Shown here: piece after piece, positions 1 to 7,992 of the stretch
Layout of the letters: each line of letters begins with the position of its first letter
How positions within the stretch are numbered: the stretch's first letter is position 1
Assembly (NCBI GenBank): GCA_963575745.1
Contig: CAUYUJ010020749.1
Span: forward strand, 645,640 to 676,639
DNA length: 31,000 nt
Direction of reading: 5' to 3'
Source of the DNA: Prorocentrum cordatum
Taxonomy: Eukaryota; Sar; Dinophyceae; Prorocentrales; Prorocentraceae
Program-made: the position numbers and the translations under genes
Notes under the pieces: model-generated
What the model was told of the DNA's origin: nothing
What the model saw: the letters and a program-made list of their open reading frames with translations, nothing else
The model's database searches: none

Positions 1-21
1 GGAACGGCTACTACTTTAGCT

Positions 22-77
<56 letters not shown>
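22..77. repeat. (TAG)n trinucleotide microsatellite
   Basis: About 18 uninterrupted TAG units lie near the left edge. On the other strand this is (CTA)n, the same triplet that fills the last 480 bases of the window in opposite orientation. It lies just downstream of the last minus-strand exon (stop at 104). Confidence 0.97.
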
Positions 78-103
78 CAATTCTGCCCTGGTCTTATTTG
101 TGT

Positions 104-718
104 TTACTTGTGTCTGGAGAGTCGCATAATCATGGTTCGGACTCCATTACGTTTCGGGAGGTCGGACGACGGGATGGGGCACGCTTTTATCCAGCTCGCA
201 CACCTGATCAAGGCTCTGTCCGCGTCGACCGCCTCCTCGATCCCGGCGCCCTTCCACGTGCGCATTCTGGAACAGTCCTTGTGGCCCCTGTGGTAGCATA
301 CAGCGGCTACGGTATATTGTCTGGTGTTCCCAGTGCGCTCCCGGATCTGGCCGATAGGTTTGCCCTCGTAGTTGCAGACATTCCAATGCTTCCAATTCTG
401 CGTCATCAGAGCGTCCAACTGGTCAGTTGTCTTGGGCGGTGGTGGTGGCGGGGCTGGGATGTAAGGGGCCGTGCCGCCCGTGCTTGCACGATGGCCCTGG
501 CCGCTGTCTGACTCGTCGCTCGAATCAGGGTCTTCATCTTCTCCACCTCCCCCCTCCTTGGACATGTCCAGGAAATCTTTGATAGACGAGTCGAGGTCGG
601 TGCGCGACAGCTCAACGATCACATCCTCGACCCCCTTCGCCTCGAACTCAGTTCACATGTGGTCGAAGACGGCCTCCTGTGCCAGGGCAGCTGCCTTTCG
701 GGAATGCCAATGTTGATT
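104..718 (-). CDS. Last exon of the minus-strand spliced locus, with an in-frame TGA
   Basis: A reading frame enters after a GATGCAG acceptor at 719-720 and runs to a TAA at 104-106. It joins in phase 0 to the exon ending at 865. Reading from 718 it begins NQHWHSRKAAALAQEAVFDHM, reaches a TGA at 653-655, then continues in the same frame with TEFEAKGVEDVIVELSRTD. It has an acidic Gly/Asp/Ser linker, a run of seven prolines, and a C-terminal region rich in Cys, His, Trp and Arg (NWKHWNVCNYEGKPIGQIRE, then CYHRGHKDC) that may be a small folded domain. I do not recognise the family. The TGA may mean a pseudogene, a sequencing error, a different acceptor past the stop, or an initiation codon further in. 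The first ATG-like start after the stop is not obvious; GTG at 622 is only an open-frame boundary. That the exon is coding is fairly likely; that the locus is intact is not. Confidence 0.5.
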
Positions 719-864
719 CTGCATCCCCCTCCTCCCTCCTCCCAACGCCTCCACTCTGTGCGGCGCAGACTGTGCTGTGCCTAAGGGCTAGGGGCCTATT
801 CCACTCTTTTCCGCCTTCCACTTCCCTTCCCAGAGCTTAACAGTGTTCCCTGTTAAATTAACAC
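719..864 (-). other. Predicted intron, 146 nt
   Basis: On the minus strand the sequence GGGAG is followed by GTGTTAATTT (donor) and the segment ends in GGGGGATGCAG (acceptor). Removing it keeps phase 0 on both sides. Without splicing, the upstream frame stops within four codons of the donor. Confidence 0.5.
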
Positions 865-1266
865 CTCCCATTTCCCCCGATCCCCCCTCGGCTTCATCGG
901 TTCGCTCGGTGTCGGCGTCGGTGTTCGTTTCCATCCGCCCTTGCCTTTTTTTCGGATCTCCTGGTCATCTGGCATGGCTGGCAGCTCGTCCGTGTTCTGC
1001 GTGTTCTGCTTAGCCCCGTGTTGTTGTCCACGCCCTGCCGCTGCTGCTGATGCAGCTGATGCTGTTGCCACCATGCTAATCATATCTGCCATGCCCTCGT
1101 CGTCGTCCTCCTTTGTCTCCTCCGCGGCCATGGCGCGCTTGTCTGCAAGGGTCCCTGAGAAGATAGAGACTGGATCCCCAGACGATGTCACAATCGCGTA
1201 GTCCAGGGCCTCGATCGTGAACTGCACGCGGCGCATCGCGATGTCAGCAGCGCCAAATTCTCGCGC
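865..1266 (-). CDS. Internal exon, Ala/Asp-rich then basic and Pro-rich
   Basis: A pyrimidine-rich tract ending CCTTCCTCTCTAG (minus strand, to 1267) is a textbook 3' splice site. The frame opens directly after it (AREFGAADIAMRRVQFTIEA) and continues to the donor at 864. The first 45 residues look like a folded segment. An acidic stretch (EETKEDDDEG), an alanine-rich helix-like stretch, a Gln/Asn-rich stretch and a basic, Pro/Thr-rich tail (KKGKGGWKR, TPTPTPSEP) follow. The tail looks disordered and nuclear in character. If the upstream HMG-box exon is cut at 1665, the junction reads QEFMKL|AREFGAAD in frame. No family recognised. The frame and splice sites are visible; the link to neighbouring exons is inferred. 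Confidence 0.55.
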
Positions 1267-1664
1267 CTAGAGAGGAAGGAGGAGAGGGAGGAAGGACGAG
1301 GGTCTCTGAGAGAGAGGGGAGGGGCATGTGACATGTGGCATGTGGCGGGGAGATGGAAGGACATGGGAATAGAGAGGGAGATTGATAGAAGATAGGAATG
1401 CGGGGGGCGCAGGCCCCGGAGCCTGCTCTGGGCCAGGGTGGCGTGGTGGCGGTGGGATAAAGAGGGGATGAGGAGGAGGATTAGGAGGGGCGAGGGAGGA
1501 AGGGGGCCCCCCTTCCCCCCCCCTCGCCCCCTGGACTTCTCCCTCCCCACGCATGGAAGGAGGGAGGGGCAACCTTCCTGGCCTGGCCCCCCCCCCGCAC
1601 TCCCTGGGTTCCTGGATGCAGTTTCCGAGGCCCTTGCTTAGCCCAGCAGGGCCTGTCTACACAC
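1267..1664 (-). other. Predicted intron, 398 nt, strongly strand-asymmetric
   Basis: The donor would be AAGCTC|GTGTGTAG (minus strand) and the acceptor CTCTCTAG at 1267. The interior is almost pure pyrimidine on the transcribed-sense (minus) strand: long C/CT runs at 1495-1600 and CT-rich sequence at 1270-1440. The long Pro/Ser open frames across it are consequences of that composition. Confidence 0.45.
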
Positions 1665-2492
1665 GAGCTTCATGAACTCCTGGCCCTCCTGGAAATCGAA
1701 AGTGCCGTCGATCAGGCCGAGGTTGAGATGCCAGGGTAAGGTATCTCCAGATTGCAAGTCGCCCAGTGTCGTTGGAAGCCTGGGGCGAAGACGAATTAAT
1801 ACCAGTTCCGTAGGGTTCTCCAGCCTGTGGGTCACCAAGATCATGTACGTGATGGGGTCGCCGATGTCTCCAATGACAGCGAACATGTCCATCGGCTTCG
1901 GGGAACATAGCTTAACAAACATCTTGAACCTCTCTTCAGCACTTGCGAACAAGTCGGGCTCAACGTACTTGCGCATACCTTGCCGGCAGGCCGTCTCGTA
2001 ACATGCAGTTTTGGGGATCAGCCCATTTTCGAGTTCCACCATTTTGCCCAAATTCTCCTTCCAGGCATGAATGTCATTTGCCATGGTTGGACCCCATTCC
2101 TTTTCAGCCAGCTCTCTCTTCAGCGGGGCCCCTCGCTCGCCAAGGTCCCACGGGCTGTCCCAATAGCGAGGCCACTCATCTACAAGGGCTGCCGCCACAT
2201 CCGCCACCTCGTCGCTCTCGTCAAATATCTCGGCCTCGTCAACTGTTTCAGATTCGGATGCCATGTCGAGACCCCTTGCAGGTGCTATCAGTTTGAAAGG
2301 CTGCCGCTGCTGATCATTCATACCTGCCCATTCCCGGCCGCACTCTTTCATGAAAGTCCCAGAACGGATACCACTACCAGTACTCAGCAAGCCACGTTGC
2401 TGCACAAAGGCGTTCCACGAGTCGAACCGCTTCCGCTTCTTCTCAGGCCCCACGCAGGATCTTGCATCATCCATAGGCAACTTAGACTCCAT
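1665..2492 (-). CDS. HMG-box-like exon
   Basis: The open frame extends from a TAA at about 2585 down to a TAA at 1638-1640. The first in-frame ATG is at 2492 (MESKLPMDDAR). I end the exon at a GTGTGT donor after 1665 because that continues in frame into 1266. Residues about 16-70 resemble an HMG box: a basic lead KKRKRFDSWNAFVQQRG, then the second half FMKECGREWAGMNDQQRQPF, which has the family's Glu-Cys, Trp, Met/Leu and Pro-Phe spacing. HMG boxes bind or bend DNA in the nucleus; the assignment is from pattern only. An acidic segment (SETVDEAEIFDESDEVAD) and a roughly 180-residue C-terminal region follow, with hydrophobic strands such as DMFAVIGDIGDPITYMILV, which I do not recognise. About 30 in-frame coding-like residues lie upstream of the ATG, so the exon may start earlier, spliced from the transposase-like block. 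That the segment is coding is well supported; exact ends are not. Confidence 0.62.
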
Positions 2493-2584
2493 CGCGAAAT
2501 GCTGGAAGCGCACCTCTCCTGCAAAGTGCTTCGCGCTAGCGTTGGCGAACAGGGGCGGCTTGCCTCGGGAGTCGCTTCCATCTT

Positions 2585-2957
2585 ACCTTGCCCGCCCTGC
2601 TTTTTCCCACCCCCCTTTCCCCATCCCTTGCCCTTGCACATCTAGGATCTATGATCTATCACTGCGAGGGAAAGGGGGGGGCGAAAGGGGGATTGGAGGA
2701 CAACAATATATGATATCCTTGCCCTCCCTGTACCCTGGCCAAGAAACCTGGATCCAACAGACCTGGGCCCTCCCTCCTCCCCAGAGCTCGCCTTTCTCGA
2801 AGGGGGGTCAGGTTATCTCCCCCAGCTGCTAGCTGGCAGCTGGCCGCCGCACGTGCCCCCGGGCCCCCGCTGCCGTCGTTGCGACGGACGTCGTTGCTTG
2901 CCGTTGCTGCCGTTGCTATTGCTGGCTGCTGCTGCTTGCTGCCCCCATCTCCCCCAC
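2585..2957. other. Gap between the HMG-like and transposase-like blocks
   Basis: About 370 bases without a convincing gene. They contain C- and G-rich runs, a small-palindrome-rich stretch (2820-2850, AGCTGCTAGCTGGCAGCTGG) and a GTTGCTGCC-like repeat at 2870-2940. If the two flanking blocks are one gene this is an intron, but I see no strong acceptor with a pyrimidine tract at its 3' end on the minus strand. Confidence 0.5.
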
Positions 2958-4676
2958 CTATCTTGTTCTCGACCCCGTGACTGCCCCCCTCGCCCTCTCT
3001 CCTATGTTTTGAGTGTCCGCCGAAGTTTCCAGACCCCAGGCGCCTTGGGCGCGCGCTATACGTTGCCGGGTCTTGGAATGCATCACCTCTTGGTCATAGG
3101 TGCTGACGTCGAACTGCTCGCAAATCTCCGTGATGATGTCCTTCGCCCACGCCTCTTCCATGATATCAGGGGTGGGCTGCACTTTGTCATGTTGGTTGCG
3201 TAGACCTCTCGGAACATCGCAAGCTGGCGAGTTGACGAAGCACTCCGCTGTGGTGGAACGCCGAACGGCGTCGGGGCTCAGGAGGTTCACCAACTTCAGG
3301 GGCCACCAATCCAAGGGGCGAACATGCTTGACCCATACTCTTGAGGCACTCGGCAACACAGCCTTCCATATTTGCTGTAGCAAGCGCGACCTATCACTTC
3401 GATGGTATGCCTTCGCAGCGAGCCAAAAGTCATCTTCAAGATCAGGCTGCAGGAGCTGCGCAGCCTCTCGAAGGCACCGCCGAACCGGTGAAGAGGTCGT
3501 GTCCACGAATTCCAACAAGATCTCGACTCTGGATCGGGAATTATCTGGGATCTCGAGCTCTCGGGGGACAGACTTCTTTGGTATGCTGCAGTCGTTCCGC
3601 GTGACCCAGGCTAGGAGGCGGTGTATCGGGGACAAGGCTTGGAGCAGCACGATCATGTTCACCGCAGTGTCGCCGCGCTTCAAGAAGTCATACGTCTTCT
3701 TCACCCGAAACCCTTGGAGCATCTGCCACGCGTCGTCTTGATTATCTTGATGTTTAGCCCAACTGGATGGACAGCAAGACGCCCATGCAGCGTGCATGGC
3801 GACCCCTAAGAGCACCCCCCTGGCTGTCGGAGGACACTTCCACCACCTGTTGACACTCGGGACCGGCAGTTTCCTTTTGTGGAGAAGACGATGTAATAAA
3901 TCGATGGCATGTTTCACAGCAGCATCCCGACATTCCTGGCCGCATTCACACTGGTCTGTTTTGCAATGAAAAGCGATTTGTCCCGACACCCAGCTCCCAC
4001 ACAAAGCCTCCGCTGCGTCGATCATGAGCTTCCGAACCTTGGGCTTCAGGTGCACATCTGGCAAATTCCCTCCCACTGTCATTCGTAAGATCTGATCCTT
4101 GACTTTTCTCTGCTCTCGATCATTGCGCGGATTATGGAGAATAAGTAAAGCATCGCGAACATGTGCTTCAAGGTTATGGCCAAGCGACGACCAATACGAA
4201 CTGACGTTCATGGCGCTAGCAGCTCGAAAAAGCTCAGTGAGAACATCGTGCATCTCGCGCAAGGGAATCACACACCTGTGCAATGAATGTATCGTGCACC
4301 TTTGAAAAATGAATATGGCGCCATCGTGATGTTTCAAAAACTCGTCTGCTGCGAAGGCTGCGGCGCGCCGATTTGAAGAGGCATCATCACCAACCATAAT
4401 GAGTATGACCCATGTGGAATCTTGTGACCTCATGCCTGGAGCCGTTGACCATGGCCCGAAAGGAGGTTTGTTACCCATAGCTTTCCACAAGGTCTCGGCC
4501 GTAGTCCTTCTAATATATTGAAGCTCACAAACCCATGGCTGAGCTGACCCCATCATGTTCGTATTTATCCATGCTGCCATTGTCATAGCATGTACCGTCT
4601 GCACAGTAGACAGTTGTGCATCTCCAGGGGCGCTCGCATTACAATGAAGACGCTGTTGAGTCTCGTCCCACTTCAC
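2958..4676 (-). CDS. Large exon: transposase-like (DDE/RNase H-fold-like) protein, uncharacterised
   Basis: About 570 codons open without interruption, with balanced, non-repetitive composition: the best protein-coding segment in the window. It opens at KWDETQQRL; the first codon is a GTG, and the frame is open further upstream after a C-run ending CGAAG, so an intron probably ends there. Features seen: KWDETQ, then about 90 residues on VILIMVGDDASSNRRAAAFA, then CTIHSLHRCVIPL. This order (an early Asp, a second Asp in a beta-strand/helix context, then a Cys-x-x-His motif) resembles hAT-like and related eukaryotic transposases. A Cys/His cluster (HCKTDQCECGQEC) lies in the middle, and the C-terminal third is helical with several Trp pairs. 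The last acidic residue of the triad cannot be assigned by eye. The stop is TAG at 2958-2960. It may be a domesticated or live DNA transposon protein, or a dinoflagellate-specific expanded family. Coding status is very likely; the function is inferred. Confidence 0.72.
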   Translation of the reverse strand: MKWDETQQRLHCNASAPGDAQLSTVQTVHAMTMAAWINTNMMGSAQPWVCELQYIRRTTAETLWKAMGNKPPFGPWSTAPGMRSQDSTWVILIMVGDDASSNRRAAAFAADEFLKHHDGAIFIFQRCTIHSLHRCVIPLREMHDVLTELFRAASAMNVSSYWSSLGHNLEAHVRDALLILHNPRNDREQRKVKDQILRMTVGGNLPDVHLKPKVRKLMIDAAEALCGSWVSGQIAFHCKTDQCECGQECRDAAVKHAIDLLHRLLHKRKLPVPSVNRWWKCPPTARGVLLGVAMHAAWASCCPSSWAKHQDNQDDAWQMLQGFRVKKTYDFLKRGDTAVNMIVLLQALSPIHRLLAWVTRNDCSIPKKSVPRELEIPDNSRSRVEILLEFVDTTSSPVRRCLREAAQLLQPDLEDDFWLAAKAYHRSDRSRLLQQIWKAVLPSASRVWVKHVRPLDWWPLKLVNLLSPDAVRRSTTAECFVNSPACDVPRGLRNQHDKVQPTPDIMEEAWAKDIITEICEQFDVSTYDQEVMHSKTRQRIARAQGAWGLETSADTQNIGERARGAVTGSRTR

Positions 4677-4759
4677 CCTTCGGGGGGGGCTGGCAAAATC
4701 ATCTCCCTGGCCCCTTGCCCCCTTGCCTTTGCCCCCGGCCCCTAGCCCAGCCTATCCTA

Positions 4760-4841
4760 TCCTCCCTCCAGAAGTCCAGAACTTCTGAACTTCTGGAGGG
4801 AGGAGGGAGGGGACTTCTGGACCAGAAGTCTCCTCCCTCCC
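4760..4841. repeat. Two adjacent hairpins sharing one arm sequence
   Basis: Positions 4760-4775 pair perfectly with 4789-4804 (16 bp, loop 13). Directly beside them, 4802-4841 folds on itself around GACTTCTGGACCAGAAGTC with roughly 19 paired bases. Both hairpins use the same ACTTCTGGAGGGAGG arm. They lie in the probable intron upstream of the transposase-like exon. Confidence 0.85.
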
Positions 4842-4859
4842 TCCTCGCCCGTAAGGCCC

Positions 4860-4934
4860 TTGCCGTAACCGCCCTGCCCTCTCATCTATCATTTGCGGCA
4901 AATGGTAGATGAGAGTGCAGGGTGGTTACGTCAA
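4860..4934. repeat. 75-bp near-perfect hairpin
   Basis: 4860-4895 is the inverted copy of 4899-4934, with only a few mismatches. The arms run TTGCCGTAACCGCCCTG on the left and CAGGGTGGTTACGTCAA on the right, and the turn is CGG-like. It is short enough to be a miniature inverted-repeat element or a precursor-like RNA hairpin. It sits 20 bp from the pair of hairpins at 4760-4841. Confidence 0.85.
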
Positions 4935-5095
4935 ATAATTTGTCTCGTCTCGTGCCCACTCCCTCGCCACTGATGGGGGCCTGGCCGGGCCAGGGTGAGG
5001 ATTCCGCGAGGATGGGGGCGTGGAGCAAGTGGGGGCCAGGGGAACGGCGGGTGGATTTTGTTGTCTACGCCTGAGACTCGTGATGAACATTTTAC

Positions 5096-5242
5096 CAGGC
5101 TGCGCGGAAGCGAGAGCTTTTCGGAGAGCTTCGGCCCGAAAGGTTACATATTTCCAAATCGTCGAATCCAACACGAGGTGCAACGAATACGGAGTGAGCC
5201 CGAATTTGTCTTGCAGGGCCGAATCTTGGGTGGATTTACGAG
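5096..5242 (-). CDS. Probable 147-nt upstream exon
   Basis: On the minus strand the exon follows ACGTTTGTTTCAG (acceptor ending at 5243) and ends before GTAAAATG (donor at 5095). The frame inside reads RKSTQDSALQDKFGLTPYSL and later WKYVTFRAEALRKALASAQP, with ordinary protein composition and no repeats. This is unlike the sequence on both sides. Joining it directly to the block at 4676 does not keep phase with the splice sites I can see, so another small exon or a different acceptor is needed. The product is unknown; by position it would be an N-terminal part of the transposase-like protein. Confidence 0.42.
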
Positions 5243-5300
5243 CTGAAACAAACGTAACATCGTTGACGAGCTCAAAGGGGTAGAAGCTATATTCACTCAC
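5243..5300 (-). other. Candidate 58-nt intron
   Basis: CCAGAGAG|GTGAGTGAAT and TTTGTTTCAG| bound a 58-nt segment with a near-consensus donor and acceptor on the minus strand. Its length is not a multiple of three. If real, the preceding exon lies between about 5301 and 5435, where a frame reads GAYQAPRWVSRGPGSKGG. Confidence 0.35.
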
Positions 5301-5430
5301 CTCTCTGGGTGACTTCAAATTGAGGGTTTCACTCAGGATTCCCCCCTTCGACCCGGGACCCCTGGAGACCCACCGAGGGGCCTGATAGGCCCCAGCTTCC
5401 AGGAAGGCTGCCAGCCCGAACAGGCCCAAC

Positions 5431-5464
5431 CCCAAATCCCAAATCCCAAATCCCCAAATCCCCC
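5431..5464. repeat. Short GGGATTT (AAATCCC) array
   Basis: About five copies of a 7-8 base unit, read AAATCCC on the plus strand. It resembles, but does not match, the TTTAGGG telomere unit known from many algae. Confidence 0.8.
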
Positions 5465-5660
5465 AACAATTTCAAGCCACCCCGGACCGGGACCGATGAG
5501 GAGGGCCCCTCCTCCCTCGCGGCCCCCCTCGCGGCCTCAGACCGCTTCCGGAGAGCGACGCGAACAGCTCGAGCCACTCGAGCCCGATCGCCGCCGCCGC
5601 CGCCAGGGCCAGGAACACCGCCGCCGCCGCCATAGGGGGCGCTGCCTAGCAGCGGGCCGC

Positions 5661-5779
5661 TGCCGAGATTTGGGCGACGAGATCTATACATATCCACTGC
5701 CCCTGGCTATGGGCTATAGGCAGGCCCAGGAGCGGTGCGTGGCGTGCCTCCCTGGCCACGCCAGGCGGGCGCATATCGC

Positions 5780-5814
<35 letters not shown>

Positions 5815-5901
5815 TACAGATATACACCGCTCCTGGGCCCAGAAATGGGCATGGCCAGGGGCAGTGGATATGTGCAGATCTGGTCGCCCTACAAATCGGC
5901 A
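5661..5901. mobile_element. Foldback (MITE-like) element with (TA)n centre
   Basis: 5661-5737 and 5825-5901 are inverted copies about 77 bp long with scattered mismatches. They share CATATCCACTGCCCCTGG, GGCCCAGGAGCGGTG and an outer TGCCGA...GGGCGAC. The 87-bp centre holds a small GGCGTG/CACGCC hairpin, then about 13 TA units and a CA run. No coding capacity is seen. Long terminal inverted repeats and no gene suggest a non-autonomous element. No clear target-site duplication was found by eye. Confidence 0.8.
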
Positions 5902-5918
5902 AATGGGGGTCCCCGCCC

Positions 5919-6185
5919 TGAGGAGGAGGAAGAGGAGGAGGAGGAGGAAGATGAGGGGGAGGAGGACGAGGACGAGGAGGAGGAGGAGAAGGAGAAGGAT
6001 GACAATGAGATAATTAGATAATGGGCAAATAAGTAGGCGGAGGAGGAGGAGGAGAACGAGGACGAGGAGGAGGAGGAGGAGGAGGAGTCTCAGGAGACAG
6101 CAGACAGGAGACAGACAAAAGAACTCAGAAGAAATGGAATGGACCAGGAACCAGGACCAGGAGGAGGAGGAGGAGCAGGAAGCAG
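5919..6185 (+). repeat. Purine-rich GAG/GGA tract
   Basis: About 260 bases of degenerate GAGGAG, almost free of pyrimidines on the plus strand except for short interruptions (6005-6040, 6085-6150). The poly-Leu and poly-Glu open frames here are products of the repeat. Confidence 0.85.
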
Positions 6186-6227
6186 GAAGGAAGAGGTTAT
6201 CCCGGCCAGCCTGGGCCCCGCTCGAGA

Positions 6228-6267
6228 GCAATCAGCTCTCTGAGATCGCCCATCTGGGTGGGCGATC
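6228..6267. repeat. Two small hairpins
   Basis: AGAGCAATCAGCTCT is followed by GATCGCCCA-loop-TGGGCGATC (6244-6267, 9-bp perfect stem). They lie just beside the spliced-leader-like core at 6275. Nothing further can be assigned. Confidence 0.6.
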
Positions 6268-6274
6268 CCCTGGA

Positions 6275-6290
6275 AGCCAAAATGGCTAGG
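6275..6290 (-). other. Possible partial spliced-leader relict
   Basis: AGCCAAAATGGCTA followed by GG matches the central 14 bases of the reverse-complemented dinoflagellate spliced leader. The flanks differ (no CTTG before, one base lost before GG). It has the same orientation as the perfect copy 630 bp away. The core is self-complementary, so chance is possible. Confidence 0.3.
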
Positions 6291-6569
6291 GGAGGGGAAT
6301 GAGGGGAGCTGTTCCTTCTGCTCTCTCCCGCTTGCCTCCTGCCGGGAGGGGCCCTCCTGGCTTCATCCCTCCCTCCCTTGCCCTCCTCACATTCTGAACC
6401 ATTATTCCCTATCGCTCTACCTCATCCTGGCTCCAGGTTTCTCCTTGTCACGTGTCACGTCCTCGCACCCCTCTTGGCCTTTCCTCCCTTCCTCACTCCC
6501 TCCTCTCCCTTCCCCCTCCTCTCCTCTATCATTCTCCACCTCCTAGCAGTCTTGCCTTCATGAGGGCCT

Positions 6570-6904
6570 CGTGAGAAGACTCCAAAGTGGTCCCAAGAAG
6601 GCTCCAGTATGGCCCCGAGAGGTCTCTTACAATGCCAGAAGGCTACAAGGATGATCATTTGGAGGAGAGGACAGACAGAGGAAGCTGTAACTTTTACACG
6701 ACCAGCAGTATACTTTTGTATCCAGAATCGCTGACTTACTCGAACAAAATACCGTACTTATCAACCATAAAGTACTCGATTTCATAGTCGCAAGTCCGAT
6801 TATTCGGTGCTACAACTTTCCAGAAGAGTTATCGAGAGGTGCAACTGCCGAAAACAGAGATGATACCCTTAAAAGGCACATTATTATGCTAAGACGTATG
6901 GCAA
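6570..6904 (-). pseudogene. AT-richer island downstream of a spliced leader: probable retroposed mRNA
   Basis: About 335 bases here are visibly richer in A and T than everything around them. Read on the minus strand, the island starts directly after the spliced leader (6905-6926), as a cDNA copy of a mature dinoflagellate mRNA would. The first ATG after the leader (6881) opens only a 23-residue peptide, MCLLRVSSLFSAVAPLDNSS and three more residues, so no intact product remains. The far end (about 6570) fades into GC-rich repeat without a visible poly(A) tract. SL-bearing retroposed genes are established in dinoflagellates; that this is one is inferred from the leader and the composition step. 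Confidence 0.5.
6740..6828 (-). CDS. Short coding-like segment ending at a consensus donor
   Basis: Inside the AT-richer island one minus-strand frame reads LFWKVVAPNNRTCDYEIEYF and on to DKYGILF, then meets GTAAGT at 6739-6734. The composition is unlike the surrounding GC-rich low-complexity DNA. No acceptor in the right phase is obvious, and a TAA lies just upstream. It could be a small exon or a decayed piece of the retroposed transcript. I do not recognise it. Confidence 0.25.
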
Positions 6905-6926
6905 CTTGAGCCAAAATGGCTACGGA
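6905..6926 (-). other. Perfect dinoflagellate spliced-leader sequence (relict DinoSL)
   Basis: The minus strand carries an exact 22-nt match to the DinoSL exon (D-CCGTAGCCATTTTGGCTCAAG, with D = T here). In an SL RNA gene this exon is followed by a GT donor. Here CTCAAG is followed by TTGCC, so it is not a functional SL RNA gene. The best explanation is that a trans-spliced mRNA was reverse-transcribed and inserted, with its body in 6904-6570. This is the clearest taxonomic marker in the window. Confidence 0.93.
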
Positions 6927-7598
6927 GGAGGAGGAGGAGCAGGGGGAGGAGGGATAGCGCCGACGCGGGGCAGGGGAGGGGCAGACTCGCGAGGGCCGAA
7001 CCACGGCACGTCGCTGTCCTGCTGGCACGCATGTCGTTGCCCGTCTCTCTGGGGCGGCCCGGGCCGTGGCTCGAGAGGCTGGCCCGACTTTGGGGTACTT
7101 TTCTCAGGGTGGAGGGCTCAGGGTGAAGGGCACAAGGTGAAATCCATATGGGCTCTTGCACCTCGAAAATAAATCCGTCTTGTGATTCGCCTTGTGCAGA
7201 TTCAAGCCTCGAAAATTCATCGAGACGGCATTTCAGATCTCATCCCATGCCCTCCACCCAAAGAAAATGCTCGGGACTTGCGGGGCCCCCCTGGCAGAGG
7301 CGGGGCCGCGAGGGTCCTGCTCTGGGCGGGCGTCTGGTCCAGGCGGGTGGGCATCCCAAGCCCTCCCAAATCCTCCCTGGCCCTCCCCGTCTCCAGCCCT
7401 CCATGCTTCCCGCCATGAGCCTCCCCCCTTCTCAGCCCTCCCTGGCTCGCTCCCTCTCTCTTTCTCGCGAGAGGAACGCCAGCACCATGGGGCGGGGCAG
7501 TCGAGAGAACCGCTGCGCAAACCCGATGACATGGGTAAATGCAATCGTCGGGCTACTGGGCGGCTCGGCCTCCTCAAGCCTACCTGTCCATGGGCTTC

Positions 7599-7653
7599 TC
7601 TCACTCACTCACTCACTCACTCACTCACTCACTCACTCACTCACTCACTCACT
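7599..7653. repeat. (CTCA)n tetranucleotide microsatellite
   Basis: About 13 perfect CTCA units. It produces the HSLTHSLT-type open frames on the plus strand. Confidence 0.97.
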
Positions 7654-7913
7654 AAGTCCGTGGCGCGCCGCCGCAACGAGCGCGCGGAAACGCCATCGAC
7701 CGTGCGGCGGACGCTTCGCTGGCACTGTGCACCGGCGAACCCGCAGCATGGTCCGTCATGCTTGAGCCGGGCCCTCCCTGCACCCTTTTAGCGGCGGGGC
7801 CCGGCAGGACTGAGGCCGGGTCTGTCGGGAAAGGCTTGGGGAACTGCTGGGAGCCCGCCTGAGAGAGCAGAGCATTTACCCTCAAAATGAGCAATCTCGA
7901 CGAACGGAGCCAG

Positions 7914-7992
7914 CCGTTTAGTAAACGCACCCGAGGAAGGGATCGAGCAGAGCAGGGCTGTTTAGTAAACGCCCAGAGTCGTTTTGTAAACA
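7914..7992. repeat. Three copies of a GTTTAGTAAAC near-palindrome
   Basis: GTTTAGTAAACG occurs at about 7917 and 7960, with a third variant GTTTTGTAAAC at about 7981. Spacing is 43 and 21 bp. The function is unknown; it could be a decayed minisatellite. Confidence 0.6.

Noticed and set aside
1188-1572. Pro/Ser-rich ORFs on the minus strand
   Set aside because: They lie in the pyrimidine-rich predicted intron.
5707-6231. Leucine-rich membrane-like protein, 174 codons
   Set aside because: The Leu run is the GAG/CTC tract and the YIYI run is the TA microsatellite.
6781-6830. tRNA-like box (GTCGCAAGTCCGATT)
   Set aside because: No GGTTCGANTCC B box or cloverleaf can be drawn.
6905-6926. A functional spliced-leader RNA gene
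   Set aside because: The leader is followed by TTGCC, not a GT donor, and I see no SL RNA-like intron or short tandem copies.
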